In this document: positions 27,227 through 35,912 of the stretch, piece after piece
Layout of the letters: each line of letters opens with the position of its first letter
Numbering within the stretch: the stretch's first letter is position 1
From: Aliiroseovarius sp. S1123
GTDB taxonomy: Bacteria; Pseudomonadota; Alphaproteobacteria; Rhodobacterales; Rhodobacteraceae
Direction: 5' to 3'
Assembly (NCBI RefSeq): GCF_023015885.1
Contig: NZ_JALKBE010000003.1
Span: 124,001 to 188,000 of the forward strand
Length of the DNA: 64,000 nucleotides
The notes under the pieces: model-generated
Seen by the model: only the letters and a program-made list of their open reading frames with translations
The model's database searches: none
What the model was told of the DNA's origin: nothing
Made by a program: the position numbers and the translations under genes

Positions 27227-28555
27227 TTAGGACAACACCGCCTCGCAAGCCGCACCAAGACGCAGCAGGCGTTCTTCACCCATCGGTGCGCCCAGCAGCA
27301 TGATCCCGGTCGACGGCAGACCCGTCGGCAAGCTGAGACCGCATAGTCCCAGCAGGTTGCCGATCCGCGTGTTGCGCAGTGCCCAGAGGTTCTCTTCAAC
27401 GTAGTAGTCATGGTCCGACATCAGGCGATCGACATTGGGTGGCATGATGGCCGAGGTCGGAAGGACCACCGCGTCATAGCCGGCGATTTCGGACAGGAAC
27501 TCGGCGCGGATGTCGTCAAGCCGCTGCCACGCCGCTACAAAATCCGCACCCGAGAAGGACGCACCTGCCATGAACCGCTCGCGAATTTCGGCGAACATCA
27601 GGTCGGGCTGGGCTTTGATCTGTTCGCGCCACGTGGCGTAGGCTTCGGTGGTGAACAGAACGCCAGACATGGCCAACGCCTCGTCCACGATGGGAAGATG
27701 CTGGCGTTTGACCGTCGCGCCGCCATCCATCAGACGGCCCAGCGCGCTGTCGAAACCGGCCAGCGGTTCATCGCGACAGCCCTCGAACCCGTTTTCCAGC
27801 ACCAGAAGACGGGTGTTTTTCAGGGATGCGCCGCGCAGATCGGCGGGCGTCCCGCCTTCAAGCGTCGCCAGCATCAGGGCGGCGTCTTCAACCGTACGGC
27901 ACAAGGGCCCGACCGTATCAAAGCTGGCCACCAAGGGCACAACGCCCTTCAAGGACACTCGGCCCGAGGTCGTTTTCAACCCCACCAGATCGTTCCACGC
28001 CGACGGGATTCGCACCGATCCGCCCGTGTCCGAACCGATCCCACACGGCGCCAATCCAAACGCCACTGAGGTCGCCGCCCCGGACGAACTGCCGCCCGAT
28101 ACGGCGTCATGGTCGTTCACACAGGGGCTGGTCGCGGTGACCGGATTCAGGCCAAGGCCCGAGAAGGCAAGCTCGCTCATATGCGTTTTGCCAAGGCAGA
28201 TCATCCCGGCGGCTGTGGCGTTGCGCAGAACCTCGGCATCCTGATTGGGTACGCGGTCTTTCAGAAGGGCGGACCCGGCTTCGGTCGCGACACCCGCCGT
28301 ATCAAACAGGTCTTTCCAGCTGATCGGCACACCGTCCAGCGGACCAAGACGGTGGCCGATCCGTACACGTTCTGATGCCGCGCGGGCCTCGGACATGGCG
28401 CGATCCTCGGTCAAGCGGGCATAGATGCGGTCGCCAAACGGATGGGCCTTGATGGCGTCCAGATAGGTACGCGTCAGGTCCACCGGGTCAATCTCGCCCT
28501 TGGCAATGCCCCGGCCCAGATCTGCCATGCTCATGGTCAGCCATGCGTTGCTCAT
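27227..28555 (-). CDS. Amidase (amidase signature family)
   Basis: Ser-cisSer-Lys hydrolase. The lysine is in ISWKDLFDTAG, the cis-serine/serine pair in AVSGGSSSGAATSVAFG, and the oxyanion-hole region in CGIGSDTGGSVRIPSAW. The 442-residue length from the Met at 28555 fits; GGAGG six bases before it excludes the longer frame reaching 28648. The substrate is unknown. It resembles many AtzF/GatA-like amidases but lacks GatB or GatC neighbours. It is divergent from the UbiH-type hydroxylase across 86 bp, with a 130-bp gap before the aminotransferase gene. Confidence 0.87.
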   Translation of the reverse strand: MSNAWLTMSMADLGRGIAKGEIDPVDLTRTYLDAIKAHPFGDRIYARLTEDRAMSEARAASERVRIGHRLGPLDGVPISWKDLFDTAGVATEAGSALLKDRVPNQDAEVLRNATAAGMICLGKTHMSELAFSGLGLNPVTATSPCVNDHDAVSGGSSSGAATSVAFGLAPCGIGSDTGGSVRIPSAWNDLVGLKTTSGRVSLKGVVPLVASFDTVGPLCRTVEDAALMLATLEGGTPADLRGASLKNTRLLVLENGFEGCRDEPLAGFDSALGRLMDGGATVKRQHLPIVDEALAMSGVLFTTEAYATWREQIKAQPDLMFAEIRERFMAGASFSGADFVAAWQRLDDIRAEFLSEIAGYDAVVLPTSAIMPPNVDRLMSDHDYYVEENLWALRNTRIGNLLGLCGLSLPTGLPSTGIMLLGAPMGEERLLRLGAACEAVLS

Positions 28556-28641
28556 CCCTGCCTCCGTTTTTCCCTGTTCGATGGACGGTAACGACAGGAC
28601 GACGCATGGACAATCCCAAACAGCGGGGGCAGAAAGAGGGT

Positions 28642-29868
28642 ATGACACATGATGCCGATATCCTGATCGTTGGCGGAGGCCTGAACGGCCCTGCCCTTGC
28701 GCTGGCTCTTGGAGACACCGGGTTCAAGGTGACCATGATAGACGCGTTGCCGAAGGGCGCGCGCGGGGGCGATGACTTTGACGGGCGCGGTTATGCGCTG
28801 GCGTTGGCGTCGCAACGGCTTCTGGTCGCGCTTGGCGTTTGGCCGCAAGTTTCAGAAAACGCACAGCCGCTTCTGGACATCCGCATTTCCGACGGTCGCC
28901 CCGGCGAAGGCCCCGGCCCGTTCGTGTTGGAGTTCGACCACGCCGAGATCGACGAAGGCCCGATGGGCTATATGGTCGAAGATCGCTTCCTGTCCCGCGC
29001 CTTCTTGGACGCAGTCGAGGCGCACCCGAATATCACGCTGATTGATCAGGATACAGTGGTGGATCAGGTGATCGAACCTGCCTCGGTCACGTTAGAGCTG
29101 GCCTCGGGCAAACGTCTGACCGGGAAGATGGTTGTCGGCTGTGACGGGCGCAAGTCCGGCACCGGAGAACGCGCGGGTATCAAGCGGCATGGGCATGATT
29201 ACGGGCAGACATCCTTGGTCTGCGCGATTGATCACGAGCTGCCGCATAATGGCGTCGCGCACCAGTTCTTCATGCCCGCTGGCCCCTTGGCGATCCTGCC
29301 GCTGCCGGGCAACCAGTGCTCGATCGTCTGGACAGAAACCCATGACGAGGCCGCACGGATTCACGCGCTGGACGACGAAGGGTATCTAGAGGAACTGCGT
29401 CCGCGCTTTGGCTCGTTCCTGGGCGAGATCAGTCTGGCCGGAAAACGCTTCACCTATCCGCTGAACCTGACGGTCGCGAACAGCTTTATCGCGGATCGTC
29501 TGGCATTGGTGGGCGATGCTGCCCACGGGATGCACCCGATTGCCGGTCAGGGTCTGAACGCAGGTTTCAAAGACGTGGCAGCGCTGGCCGAGGTCCTGAC
29601 TCTCGCCCGCCGCCGTGGTGAAGATATTGGCCGTCTGGACGTGCTGGAACGCTATCAGCAATGGCGCCGCTGGGATGTATCGCAGATGGTGATGATGACC
29701 GAGGCGACCAACCGGCTGTTTTCCAACGACAATCCCATCCTGCGCGTGGCGCGTGACATCGGATTGGGCGCGGTGAATGCCATGCCCGGCCTGCGCCGCA
29801 ACTTCATCCGCGAGGCCGCCGGCCTGACCGGAGACCTGCCGCGCCTTTTGCAGGGCCGCCAGATCTGA
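28642..29868 (+). CDS. UbiH/UbiF/COQ6-family FAD monooxygenase
   Basis: Class A flavoprotein hydroxylase, most likely acting on a ubiquinone precursor. It has an N-terminal dinucleotide fold DILIVGGGLNGPALALALGD, a middle motif VVGCDGRKSGTGERAGI, and the second FAD motif LALVGDAAHGMHPIAGQGLN with AGFKDVAALAE. These match the UbiH/VisC signature. The start at 28642 (408 residues) follows AGAGGG closely; the open frame runs back to 28543 without conservation. Which ring position it hydroxylates cannot be told from sequence. It is followed by a separate sulfatase gene after 63 bp. Confidence 0.88.
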   Translation: MTHDADILIVGGGLNGPALALALGDTGFKVTMIDALPKGARGGDDFDGRGYALALASQRLLVALGVWPQVSENAQPLLDIRISDGRPGEGPGPFVLEFDHAEIDEGPMGYMVEDRFLSRAFLDAVEAHPNITLIDQDTVVDQVIEPASVTLELASGKRLTGKMVVGCDGRKSGTGERAGIKRHGHDYGQTSLVCAIDHELPHNGVAHQFFMPAGPLAILPLPGNQCSIVWTETHDEAARIHALDDEGYLEELRPRFGSFLGEISLAGKRFTYPLNLTVANSFIADRLALVGDAAHGMHPIAGQGLNAGFKDVAALAEVLTLARRRGEDIGRLDVLERYQQWRRWDVSQMVMMTEATNRLFSNDNPILRVARDIGLGAVNAMPGLRRNFIREAAGLTGDLPRLLQGRQI

Positions 29869-29931
29869 TCGCCCATTGCTGATCAGCCTCCCCTGCCCTA
29901 CCGTGCCGGAAAGGCTCACGGGAGGACAGAC

Positions 29932-31581
29932 ATGAACATTCTTTTCATCATGTATGACCAGCTGCGGTTTGATTACCTCAGCTGCGCTGGCCACCCGACG
30001 CTGAAGACCCCCAATTTCGACCGCGTGGCGGCGCGTGGCGTGCGCTTTACCAATTGCTATGTGCAATCCCCGATTTGTGGCGCCAGCCGGATGAGCACCT
30101 ATACCGGGCGCTATGCCTCGTCCCACGGGGCGCAATGGAACGGCTTCCCGCTGCGCGTGGGCGAGCACACGATGGGCGATCACCTGCGCGCGGCCGGGAT
30201 GGACTGCTGGCTTCTGGGCAAGACGCATATGAAGGTGGATGCCGAAGGGATGAAACGCCTTGGCATCGCGCCCGACAGCGTCATCGGTGCGCGTCAGGCC
30301 GAGTGCGGCTTTGACGTTTGGGTCCGCGACGATGGGCTGTGGGCCGAGGGGCCGGATGGGTTCTATGATGAAAAACACTCTCCCTATAATGCGTACCTAA
30401 AGTCGAAGGGTTACGAGGCCGAGAATCCGTGGTCGGTCAATGCCAATGCGGGCGTCGAGGGTGGAGAAATCGCCAGCGGCTGGATGTTCGACAATGCCGA
30501 CAAGCCCGCCAATATCCGCGAGGAAGACAGCGAAACCGCGTGGCTGACATCGGAAACCCTGCGCTTCATGGATCAGGCCAAGGGGCCGTGGTGCGCGCAT
30601 GTCAGCTATATCAAACCGCATTGGCCCTATATCGTACCCGCGCCTTATCACGACATGTTCGGGCCGAACGATGTGCCGCCCGCAGTGCGCTCGGATGACG
30701 AACGCCAGAACGCGCAGCCCGTGTTTGACGCCTTCATGCACAACAAAATCGCCGCCGCCTTCCAGCAGGACGAGGTCCGCCGCAAAGTGATTCCCGCCTA
30801 TATGGGGCTGATCAAGCAATGCGACGATCATCTGGGGCGTATTCTGGATCATCTGGACGCCACCGGGCAGGCCGATGACACGATGATCGTGCTGACCTCT
30901 GACCATGGGGATTATCTGGGCGATCACTGGCTGGGCGAGAAGGATTTGTTCCACGAACCCTCCGTGAAAGTGCCGCTGATCATCGCCGACCCTCGCGCGT
31001 CCGCCGATGCCACGCGTGGCACCACCTGCGACGCGCTGGTCGAGGCGATCGACCTTGCCCCCACCTTTGTCGAGGTTGCTAGCGGAGACGTGGCCGATCA
31101 CATTCTGGAAGGTCGCAGCCTTATGCCGTGGTTGCGGGGTGAGACACCGGATTGGCGTGATTTTACAATCAGCGAGTACGACTATTCGTCCACACCCGTC
31201 TGCGACAAGCTGGGCGTCAGCCCCCGTGATGCACGGCTGTTTATGGTCTTTGACGGGCGCTACAAATTGATGCACGCGGAAGGCGGCTTGCGCCCGATGC
31301 TATTTGATCTGGAAACCGACCCGGACGAGCTGAACGATCTGGCGCGTGGCAACACCCATCAGGATCAGATCGCGCGGCTATACGAGATGCTGGGCCAATG
31401 GGGCCGGAGGATGAGCCAGCGTGTCACCAAATCCGACGCCCAGATCGAGGCAGGACGCGGGCGGTCGATGCGCCGTGGCATTCTGCCCTTCCTGAAAGAC
31501 GGTTCCGAAGTGCCGGACGAGCTGACCGCCGCTTATCGCGGCCCAGCCCCGGACAACCATGTGCAGGACGACGAGGCGTGA
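29932..31581 (+). CDS. Sulfatase / phosphonate monoesterase family hydrolase
   Basis: Alkaline-phosphatase-fold hydrolase of sulfate or phosphate/phosphonate esters. Metal ligands appear as MYDQLRFDYL near the N-terminus and TSDHGDYLGDHWLGEKD in the C-terminal half. The formylglycine-type nucleophile is Cys49 in CGASRMSTYTGR. The canonical motif is C-x-P-S-R; here the proline is alanine. No signal peptide is visible, so it is probably cytoplasmic, as for phosphonate monoester hydrolases and choline-sulfatase-like enzymes. No formylglycine-generating enzyme gene is near. The ribosome site is GGGAGG. It overlaps the next gene by four bases (GTGA). Confidence 0.83.
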   Translation: MNILFIMYDQLRFDYLSCAGHPTLKTPNFDRVAARGVRFTNCYVQSPICGASRMSTYTGRYASSHGAQWNGFPLRVGEHTMGDHLRAAGMDCWLLGKTHMKVDAEGMKRLGIAPDSVIGARQAECGFDVWVRDDGLWAEGPDGFYDEKHSPYNAYLKSKGYEAENPWSVNANAGVEGGEIASGWMFDNADKPANIREEDSETAWLTSETLRFMDQAKGPWCAHVSYIKPHWPYIVPAPYHDMFGPNDVPPAVRSDDERQNAQPVFDAFMHNKIAAAFQQDEVRRKVIPAYMGLIKQCDDHLGRILDHLDATGQADDTMIVLTSDHGDYLGDHWLGEKDLFHEPSVKVPLIIADPRASADATRGTTCDALVEAIDLAPTFVEVASGDVADHILEGRSLMPWLRGETPDWRDFTISEYDYSSTPVCDKLGVSPRDARLFMVFDGRYKLMHAEGGLRPMLFDLETDPDELNDLARGNTHQDQIARLYEMLGQWGRRMSQRVTKSDAQIEAGRGRSMRRGILPFLKDGSEVPDELTAAYRGPAPDNHVQDDEA

Positions 31582-32315
31582 TCCGGGCGCATCTGGCCAC
31601 CTTTCCGAAGCGACAACACCTGCTGCTGGACGCCGTCAAAAGCATCGCGCCGCAGGTGGACAAGGTCTTTGTCTGCCTTAACGAATACACCGCGCCGCCG
31701 CCCGGCTTGGACACAATCCCCAACGTCGAGGTTATGATCCCGGACGCGGACCTGAAAGACGCGGGCAAATTCGCGTTTCCGGTAGCGGCGGATGACATCG
31801 TCTTCACCATTGATGACGACATCATCTATGCCGGTGACTATGTGGCGCGTACGCTCGCCTTCACCGACAGGCTGGACCTCGCGACAAATACGCTTGGATA
31901 TCAAGCGCATGCCTTTGTTTTCAAAAAGCAGCAAGACAGCTTTGGCTGGCGGAACTTTGCGTTTGGGAAGAAGTGCCCTCAGATCTTCAAGGTCGACCTT
32001 CTGGGCACCGGGACCGCGTGTTTTCTGGGCAAGAACTGCCCGACATTGGCCGAAATTCACCCCTGCGCCGGGTTTGTCGATCTGCGGTTCTCACGGCTTC
32101 AGACAAAGGCGGGCGTAACCATGTGGGCGCTGCCCCGGGACGAAGGATACCTGACCAACAACCTGCCGGACGCGCTGTGGGAGACCTCGCTGTTCAATAC
32201 GGTGAACCTGAAGCGGCCCGAGAACCTGAAGCACGAGGTGCGCCAGCTGTTGCAGGAGCGCACGCCGCATTCCGGGCTGAAGCTAGACAAGGTCCTGAAA
32301 GAGCGCAGCGCATAG
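31578..32315 (+). CDS. Small GT-A-type glycosyltransferase-like protein
   Basis: A 245-residue cytoplasmic protein opening IRAHLATFPKRQHLLLDAVK and containing the metal-binding Asp triad in VFTIDDDIIYAGDYV. This is the hallmark of GT-A nucleotide-sugar transferases. The GTG start overlaps the sulfatase stop (GTGA), so the two are translationally coupled. The frame extends upstream to 31398, but that part only mirrors the sulfatase gene. The acceptor is unknown; coupling suggests that transferase and hydrolase act on the same conjugate. A strong terminator follows 3 bp after the stop. Confidence 0.78.
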   Translation: MIRAHLATFPKRQHLLLDAVKSIAPQVDKVFVCLNEYTAPPPGLDTIPNVEVMIPDADLKDAGKFAFPVAADDIVFTIDDDIIYAGDYVARTLAFTDRLDLATNTLGYQAHAFVFKKQQDSFGWRNFAFGKKCPQIFKVDLLGTGTACFLGKNCPTLAEIHPCAGFVDLRFSRLQTKAGVTMWALPRDEGYLTNNLPDALWETSLFNTVNLKRPENLKHEVRQLLQERTPHSGLKLDKVLKERSA

Positions 32316-32317
32316 AA

Positions 32318-32354
32318 AAACCGGCCAGACGCAACGCGCCCGGCCGGTTTCTTT
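32318..32354 (+). terminator. Rho-independent terminator after the glycosyltransferase gene
   Basis: AAACCGGCC (32318-32326) pairs with GGCCGGTTT (32342-32350), a perfect 9-bp stem with a 15-base loop, followed by CTTT. It lies between convergent genes and could work both ways because A tracts precede the stem. Confidence 0.8.
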
Positions 32355-32365
32355 AAAGCACGATC

Positions 32366-33709
32366 TTAGTAAGCCATACGGAAGTATTCGGCTTCGTAGA
32401 TGTTGGTCATCCCGGTGCCGCAGAAGCCCATATCGCCATTTGCGGTCCCGTCAATTTCGCCCCCTGCGATAAAGGACGCACCCTCGATCCCATTCGCGTT
32501 CGCGGTGAATGAAATGTCGTCTTTGGCGATAATCTGGCTGCCATAAACATGGATTTTCGAGGCAACCGACACACTCCCCAGTGTCATCAACACGCTACCA
32601 CCACCATCAGCACAACCATCATTCTTGCCGAGGGTAAAGCTGGAGCTCGAATTGATGGATTTGGCATCGGTATTGGTCGTTGCGATCACCGAATTTTCAA
32701 TGCGCAATGCCTGACCGAACTTGATTACACAGTCGGTCACGATCACCACATCAGAAATCGCCGTCGGCTCGTCGATCGTCAGAGTACCGTTTTTACCGCA
32801 CCCGACCACGTGAACCCGATCCTTGGTCAGATCCGACATCATAAGTTTGTCGCTGTTCTTGAGCGTTAGGTACTTAACTGTATCCAGCGGATCAATGAAG
32901 TCCGGCAGGTATTCGGGATCCCGGTCTTTCAAACCCTGAATGATATAGGGCAGTTTGTTGACAAGGCGCAGGCGGTAATAGCCATCACGCAGTGCCGCTT
33001 GCAGACCCTCGTTCTTTTCCCACCCGGACGATGGCAAATCAACGTCACCGATATCGGGCATCGAGACGACTGTACCCGTTTCAAACGTGTTGTTGTTGTT
33101 CAAAGATACGTGGTCGTTCGAATGGATGCAGAACCCGTTCTTATAGGCGTTGTTCGACTGCACATCGATGCGATCATCCGCCACGAACCCTTCACGGAAG
33201 CAGGTGGGGCGGAAGGTGGTGAACACCGACTGGACCGACATGTCATAATTCACATAGCCCAATACGCGCAGAACAAAGGTCGACACAGGGTTCGACTTCG
33301 AATTCAGACGCGTCGAATAGACATGGACAGCCGATCTGGAATTGGCGCTGGGGGTGAACTTCTCGGTCGAGGGGTCCCATTTACCGAAGGTGATGTCTTT
33401 TGCTTCAATGACATCGCCATACGTCGCTTTCGGCATACTTGCTTGAACCAATGCCAGCGCTTGTGTTTTCGCTTTGGCGGGATCGGTTTCAAAATCACGG
33501 CGATACAGCGCCGCATGCGCCGTCAAGTCGGCCGAGATCTGCAGCTGCGTGCGCGCCGTCATCAGGTTGTGCATGTCGATCGCCAGACCTCCGACCAGAA
33601 CGATCGCAGCGAAAAGGAACAATCCGAAAATCGTGATGGCTCCGTTTTCATCTTGTCTGAAGCGGCGGATGCGGCGGAGGGCGAAAGAGGTATGGGTCAT
33701 GGCGGTCAC
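32366..33709 (-). CDS. TadG-like Flp pilus / secreted assembly protein
   Basis: A 447-residue protein with an N-terminal TadG-type membrane anchor: DENGAITIFGLFLFAAIVLV, then GLAIDMHNLMTARTQLQISA (about residues 20-60). The rest is predicted to be outside the membrane, is rich in Thr, Ser and Asn, and contains repeated short beta-like segments (VVIVTDCVIKFGQ, SVSVASKIHVYGSQIIAKDD). No von Willebrand domain is visible, unlike longer TadG proteins. The start is GTG at 33709 or ATG at 33700, one base after the tadE stop. No tadA, tadB, tadC, cpaB or rcpA gene is in the window, so the pair is an orphan outpost. Confidence 0.75.
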   Translation of the reverse strand: MTAMTHTSFALRRIRRFRQDENGAITIFGLFLFAAIVLVGGLAIDMHNLMTARTQLQISADLTAHAALYRRDFETDPAKAKTQALALVQASMPKATYGDVIEAKDITFGKWDPSTEKFTPSANSRSAVHVYSTRLNSKSNPVSTFVLRVLGYVNYDMSVQSVFTTFRPTCFREGFVADDRIDVQSNNAYKNGFCIHSNDHVSLNNNNTFETGTVVSMPDIGDVDLPSSGWEKNEGLQAALRDGYYRLRLVNKLPYIIQGLKDRDPEYLPDFIDPLDTVKYLTLKNSDKLMMSDLTKDRVHVVGCGKNGTLTIDEPTAISDVVIVTDCVIKFGQALRIENSVIATTNTDAKSINSSSSFTLGKNDGCADGGGSVLMTLGSVSVASKIHVYGSQIIAKDDISFTANANGIEGASFIAGGEIDGTANGDMGFCGTGMTNIYEAEYFRMAY

Positions 33710-33710
33710 A

Positions 33711-34130
33711 TTAATACTCTACGAAATGTTGCGATTGGGCAGAGATCGAGAAGCCTGTAAGAATATTGAACTTTCCATTAAAGATCAGATCTGACACCGG
33801 AATCGACGCCGTTGTCGTGATCACCCCGGTCGACGAATTGATGGTGGTCTTTACCGTCCCATTGCTCGAAAAGCCCGAAATCCGATCTTTGATATAGGTC
33901 TGCGTGGCGGCCTCAGCCGCGGCTTTTTCGAGCCCGCCTCCGATGCGTCCAACCGACAAAGCGCGGTTCGCGTCTTGAACAACGCGCATCATGATCGATT
34001 GCTTATAGAACACGAAGGACGCGTTAATGATCAGAATGAAAATCATGAATAGCGCCGGCAGCCACAAAACCGTCTCAACGGTTGCAGTCCCATCCTCGTT
34101 CAAGATTTTATCTTTGGTTCGCTTATTCAT
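33711..34130 (-). CDS. TadE-like pseudopilin
   Basis: A 139-residue protein with an N-terminal positively charged leader and a hydrophobic helix (NEDGTATVETVLWLPALFMI, then FILIINASFVF) carrying the conserved Glu of TadE pseudopilins. The C-terminal part is Ser/Thr-rich. It is coupled to the TadG-like gene, whose start is one base after this stop. The AGGTGAG ribosome site fits. The 264 bp upstream reach the boundary of the tRNA-linked element, so transcription must start next to that insertion. Confidence 0.78.
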   Translation of the reverse strand: MNKRTKDKILNEDGTATVETVLWLPALFMIFILIINASFVFYKQSIMMRVVQDANRALSVGRIGGGLEKAAAEAATQTYIKDRISGFSSNGTVKTTINSSTGVITTTASIPVSDLIFNGKFNILTGFSISAQSQHFVEY

Positions 34131-34394
34131 CTCACCTGCTCAGGATTCGAAAGCTCAATACCGTTTAAACTTTAACTGGTAACTTTGCCGTCAAGAAGGA
34201 AAAAAGAGCCAGGAATGTGTGCAAAATGTGGCATTTCACCCAATCACCTGTACTTTTGTATAGGTTACCGTATCGCACCTGCCTAAAAGGTTAAAATCAG
34301 CGGCACACAGCCGTCACATTTCGGCCCAACAACCATGTCGACACGAATCGGCCAAAGCTTTGATCCGGGTGAAAATTCCGCTGTAATGAGAGAG
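34131..34394. other. Intergenic region upstream of tadE, up to the element boundary
   Basis: About 264 bp with no credible gene. It is AT-richer than its surroundings (for example GTTTAAACTTTAACTGG) and should hold the tadE promoter. I saw no clear terminator or RNA gene. It was probably the original 3' flank of tRNA-Leu before the insertion. Confidence 0.6.
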
Positions 34395-34410
34395 TGGTGC
34401 CCAGAAGAGG
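34395..34410. repeat. Distal att core (tRNA-Leu 3'-end duplicate)
   Basis: TGGTGCCCAGAAGAGG is identical to the last 16 bases of tRNA-Leu on the opposite strand, including CCA. A one-base-shifted match (TCGAAC) continues the likeness, then identity ends. This is the far attachment site left after integration. Confidence 0.85.
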
Positions 34411-34469
34411 CAATCGAACTCTATATCAATATTTTAATATCAATGAGTTAGGTGTCTGGTGTTTCGAGA

Positions 34470-34489
34470 AGCGGTCCAAGGAGTGGTCC
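34470..34489. repeat. Left subterminal repeat AGCGGTCC-N4-AGTGGTCC
   Basis: Two near-identical 8-base words spaced by four bases. The same arrangement, in the same orientation, occurs at 36488-36507 near the other end. It lies 60 bp inside the left core. It may be a recombinase arm site. Confidence 0.6.
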
Positions 34490-34640
34490 TTAGCAACCTC
34501 TAGACATCCAATCCCTCATACAGGTGAATGCTGTTCTCATGCACTTTCCTCAGCGCGCCTTCACCCAATGCCAGAGTTGGGATATCTCCTTTCCTCCTAT
34601 GCCAGGTAAGCAGTGGCACTGTTTTGTTGACGATAAGGCA

Positions 34641-35624
34641 ATGAGCACAAAATCCATCAGCTCTTTTGGCATGTTACTAGGAGCACTAATGCTTGTATTG
34701 GGCTTGGTTAACTCGGTCCCCTTGGCAAAGACTGCCGAAACATATGCGACTGAAATCGCTTCTGATTCAGTTAAAACCTACATTACGCTACGCGCGCTTA
34801 ATGCTGTTCTCTCTTTCGCCCAAGAAGTCGAAGTCAGTGGGGGAGTGGTGATGGCTTCGGGAACAATCCAGCCATTCAAGGTCCTTGAGCCCGTAGATGA
34901 TGCTGTTGAACGTCTATCAACAGCGATTTTCTTAACAGGATCAATCGCCTCACTCGTAACTGTTCTTCTTCCGATACTCGGGCATTCTAGTTTCATCCTG
35001 CTCGGTTTGGCTATTTTCGTTTTGTCAGGAATCCGTTTCATGGATGCATCCCGTCACCTTCACCCAGTGATCGTACAAAGCTTGGGAGGCTTTGCTCGAG
35101 TGGGCTTTCTTATCTATGCGGCAATCCTTGCTTTTGCATTTGCGAGCTGGATAGGCGACCGAGTATCCGAGAGTTCTTGGAAGGAATATTCAAACGTGCT
35201 GGAGGAAGTGACAAGCCAAATGCAAGTCCCAAATCCAGAGGAAGAAAATCAACAGTCAGATCTTAATTTCAACGACACTGAGAAACCGGAAACAGAAAGT
35301 GAAGATGTAGAGGGCAGCATCACTAATTCGCTCTCCGAAACTTGGTCTAGTGTATCAAGCTCGATTTCTAACGCGGGTGAGACGCTTAACTCGGGCGTAG
35401 ATGCTGTTAAAGGCGCTTCTGGTCGAGTAATGAGCGCCGCAAACACCGCGCAGAAGTCAGCAAGAGTTATACTCTCGAGATCAGATGAACTCGTGTTTGC
35501 AATGATTTCCGTGTTGGCGGCCTTTTTGTTCAAACTCGTCGTTCTACCGTTGGCTATCTTCTTCGTTGTTGTTCGTCTAGAGGGCGCAACAAGACCTACT
35601 CACATGGTGAGTGCCACAGGTTGA
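34641..35624 (+). CDS. Multi-span membrane protein of unknown function (element cargo)
   Basis: I do not recognise this family. From the Met at 34641 (AAGG site seven bases upstream) it has 327 residues. A first membrane span lies at about 9-28 (FGMLLGALMLVLGLVNSVPL), two or three more at about 93-170, and a last one at about 288-313. The segment between the first spans includes SDSVKTYITLRALNAVLSFA and the phrase PVDDAVERLS. Residues about 180-270 are acidic, Ser-rich and probably coiled, ending in a hinge of small residues. Codon use is AT-richer than in neighbours, a sign of recent transfer. It is the only sizable cargo of the tRNA-linked element. Confidence 0.65.
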   Translation: MSTKSISSFGMLLGALMLVLGLVNSVPLAKTAETYATEIASDSVKTYITLRALNAVLSFAQEVEVSGGVVMASGTIQPFKVLEPVDDAVERLSTAIFLTGSIASLVTVLLPILGHSSFILLGLAIFVLSGIRFMDASRHLHPVIVQSLGGFARVGFLIYAAILAFAFASWIGDRVSESSWKEYSNVLEEVTSQMQVPNPEEENQQSDLNFNDTEKPETESEDVEGSITNSLSETWSSVSSSISNAGETLNSGVDAVKGASGRVMSAANTAQKSARVILSRSDELVFAMISVLAAFLFKLVVLPLAIFFVVVRLEGATRPTHMVSATG

Positions 35625-35726
35625 AGTCTGAATTCATGCATTGTTAGCTATCGGGCTCGAAAAAAATAATGAGAACCATCCGCCCGAGCCCCACATAGGG
35701 ACCCGGGCGAAGTTTTGGTTTGGTGA

Positions 35727-35912
35727 TTAGCGACTCTCCAAGCTTCTGGTGACCACGTAGTCTGCGAGGGTTTGCCAATAGTGGTCAGCGTCACGGAATC
35801 CTTGGCATTGGGCAGCTAAATTTTCTGCCTGCTTGCGCGTAAGGCCACCATCGTATTCAGCAATGGCAACCCGCTCTTCGAAGGCGTCAATGTCAGGAAC
35901 AGGATTACTCAT
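35727..35912 (-). CDS. 61-residue protein coupled to the recombinase gene
   Basis: Small acidic protein with VPDIDAFEERVAIAEYDGGL followed by TRKQAENLAAQ. A segment of the form EER.AI.E.DGG..R..AE is familiar from short proteins in mobile elements of alphaproteobacteria, but the function is not known to me. The ATG overlaps the recombinase stop by four bases (ATGA), so the two are co-translated. The presence of a clean coupled frame, even though the recombinase is shortened, suggests it was part of the original element's integration module. It converges on the membrane protein gene with about 100 bp between. Confidence 0.65.
   Translation of the reverse strand: MSNPVPDIDAFEERVAIAEYDGGLTRKQAENLAAQCQGFRDADHYWQTLADYVVTRSLESR

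Noticed and set aside
34395-34420. Second tRNA-Leu-like sequence
   Set aside because: Only the 3' acceptor and part of the T arm match; there is no anticodon arm or 5' half. It is an att duplicate, not a tRNA gene.
35653-35712. Hairpins between the membrane protein gene and the 61-residue gene
   Set aside because: Short alternative stems (GGGCTCG/CGAGCCC and GCCCG/CGGGC) overlap and compete; neither forms a clear terminator.
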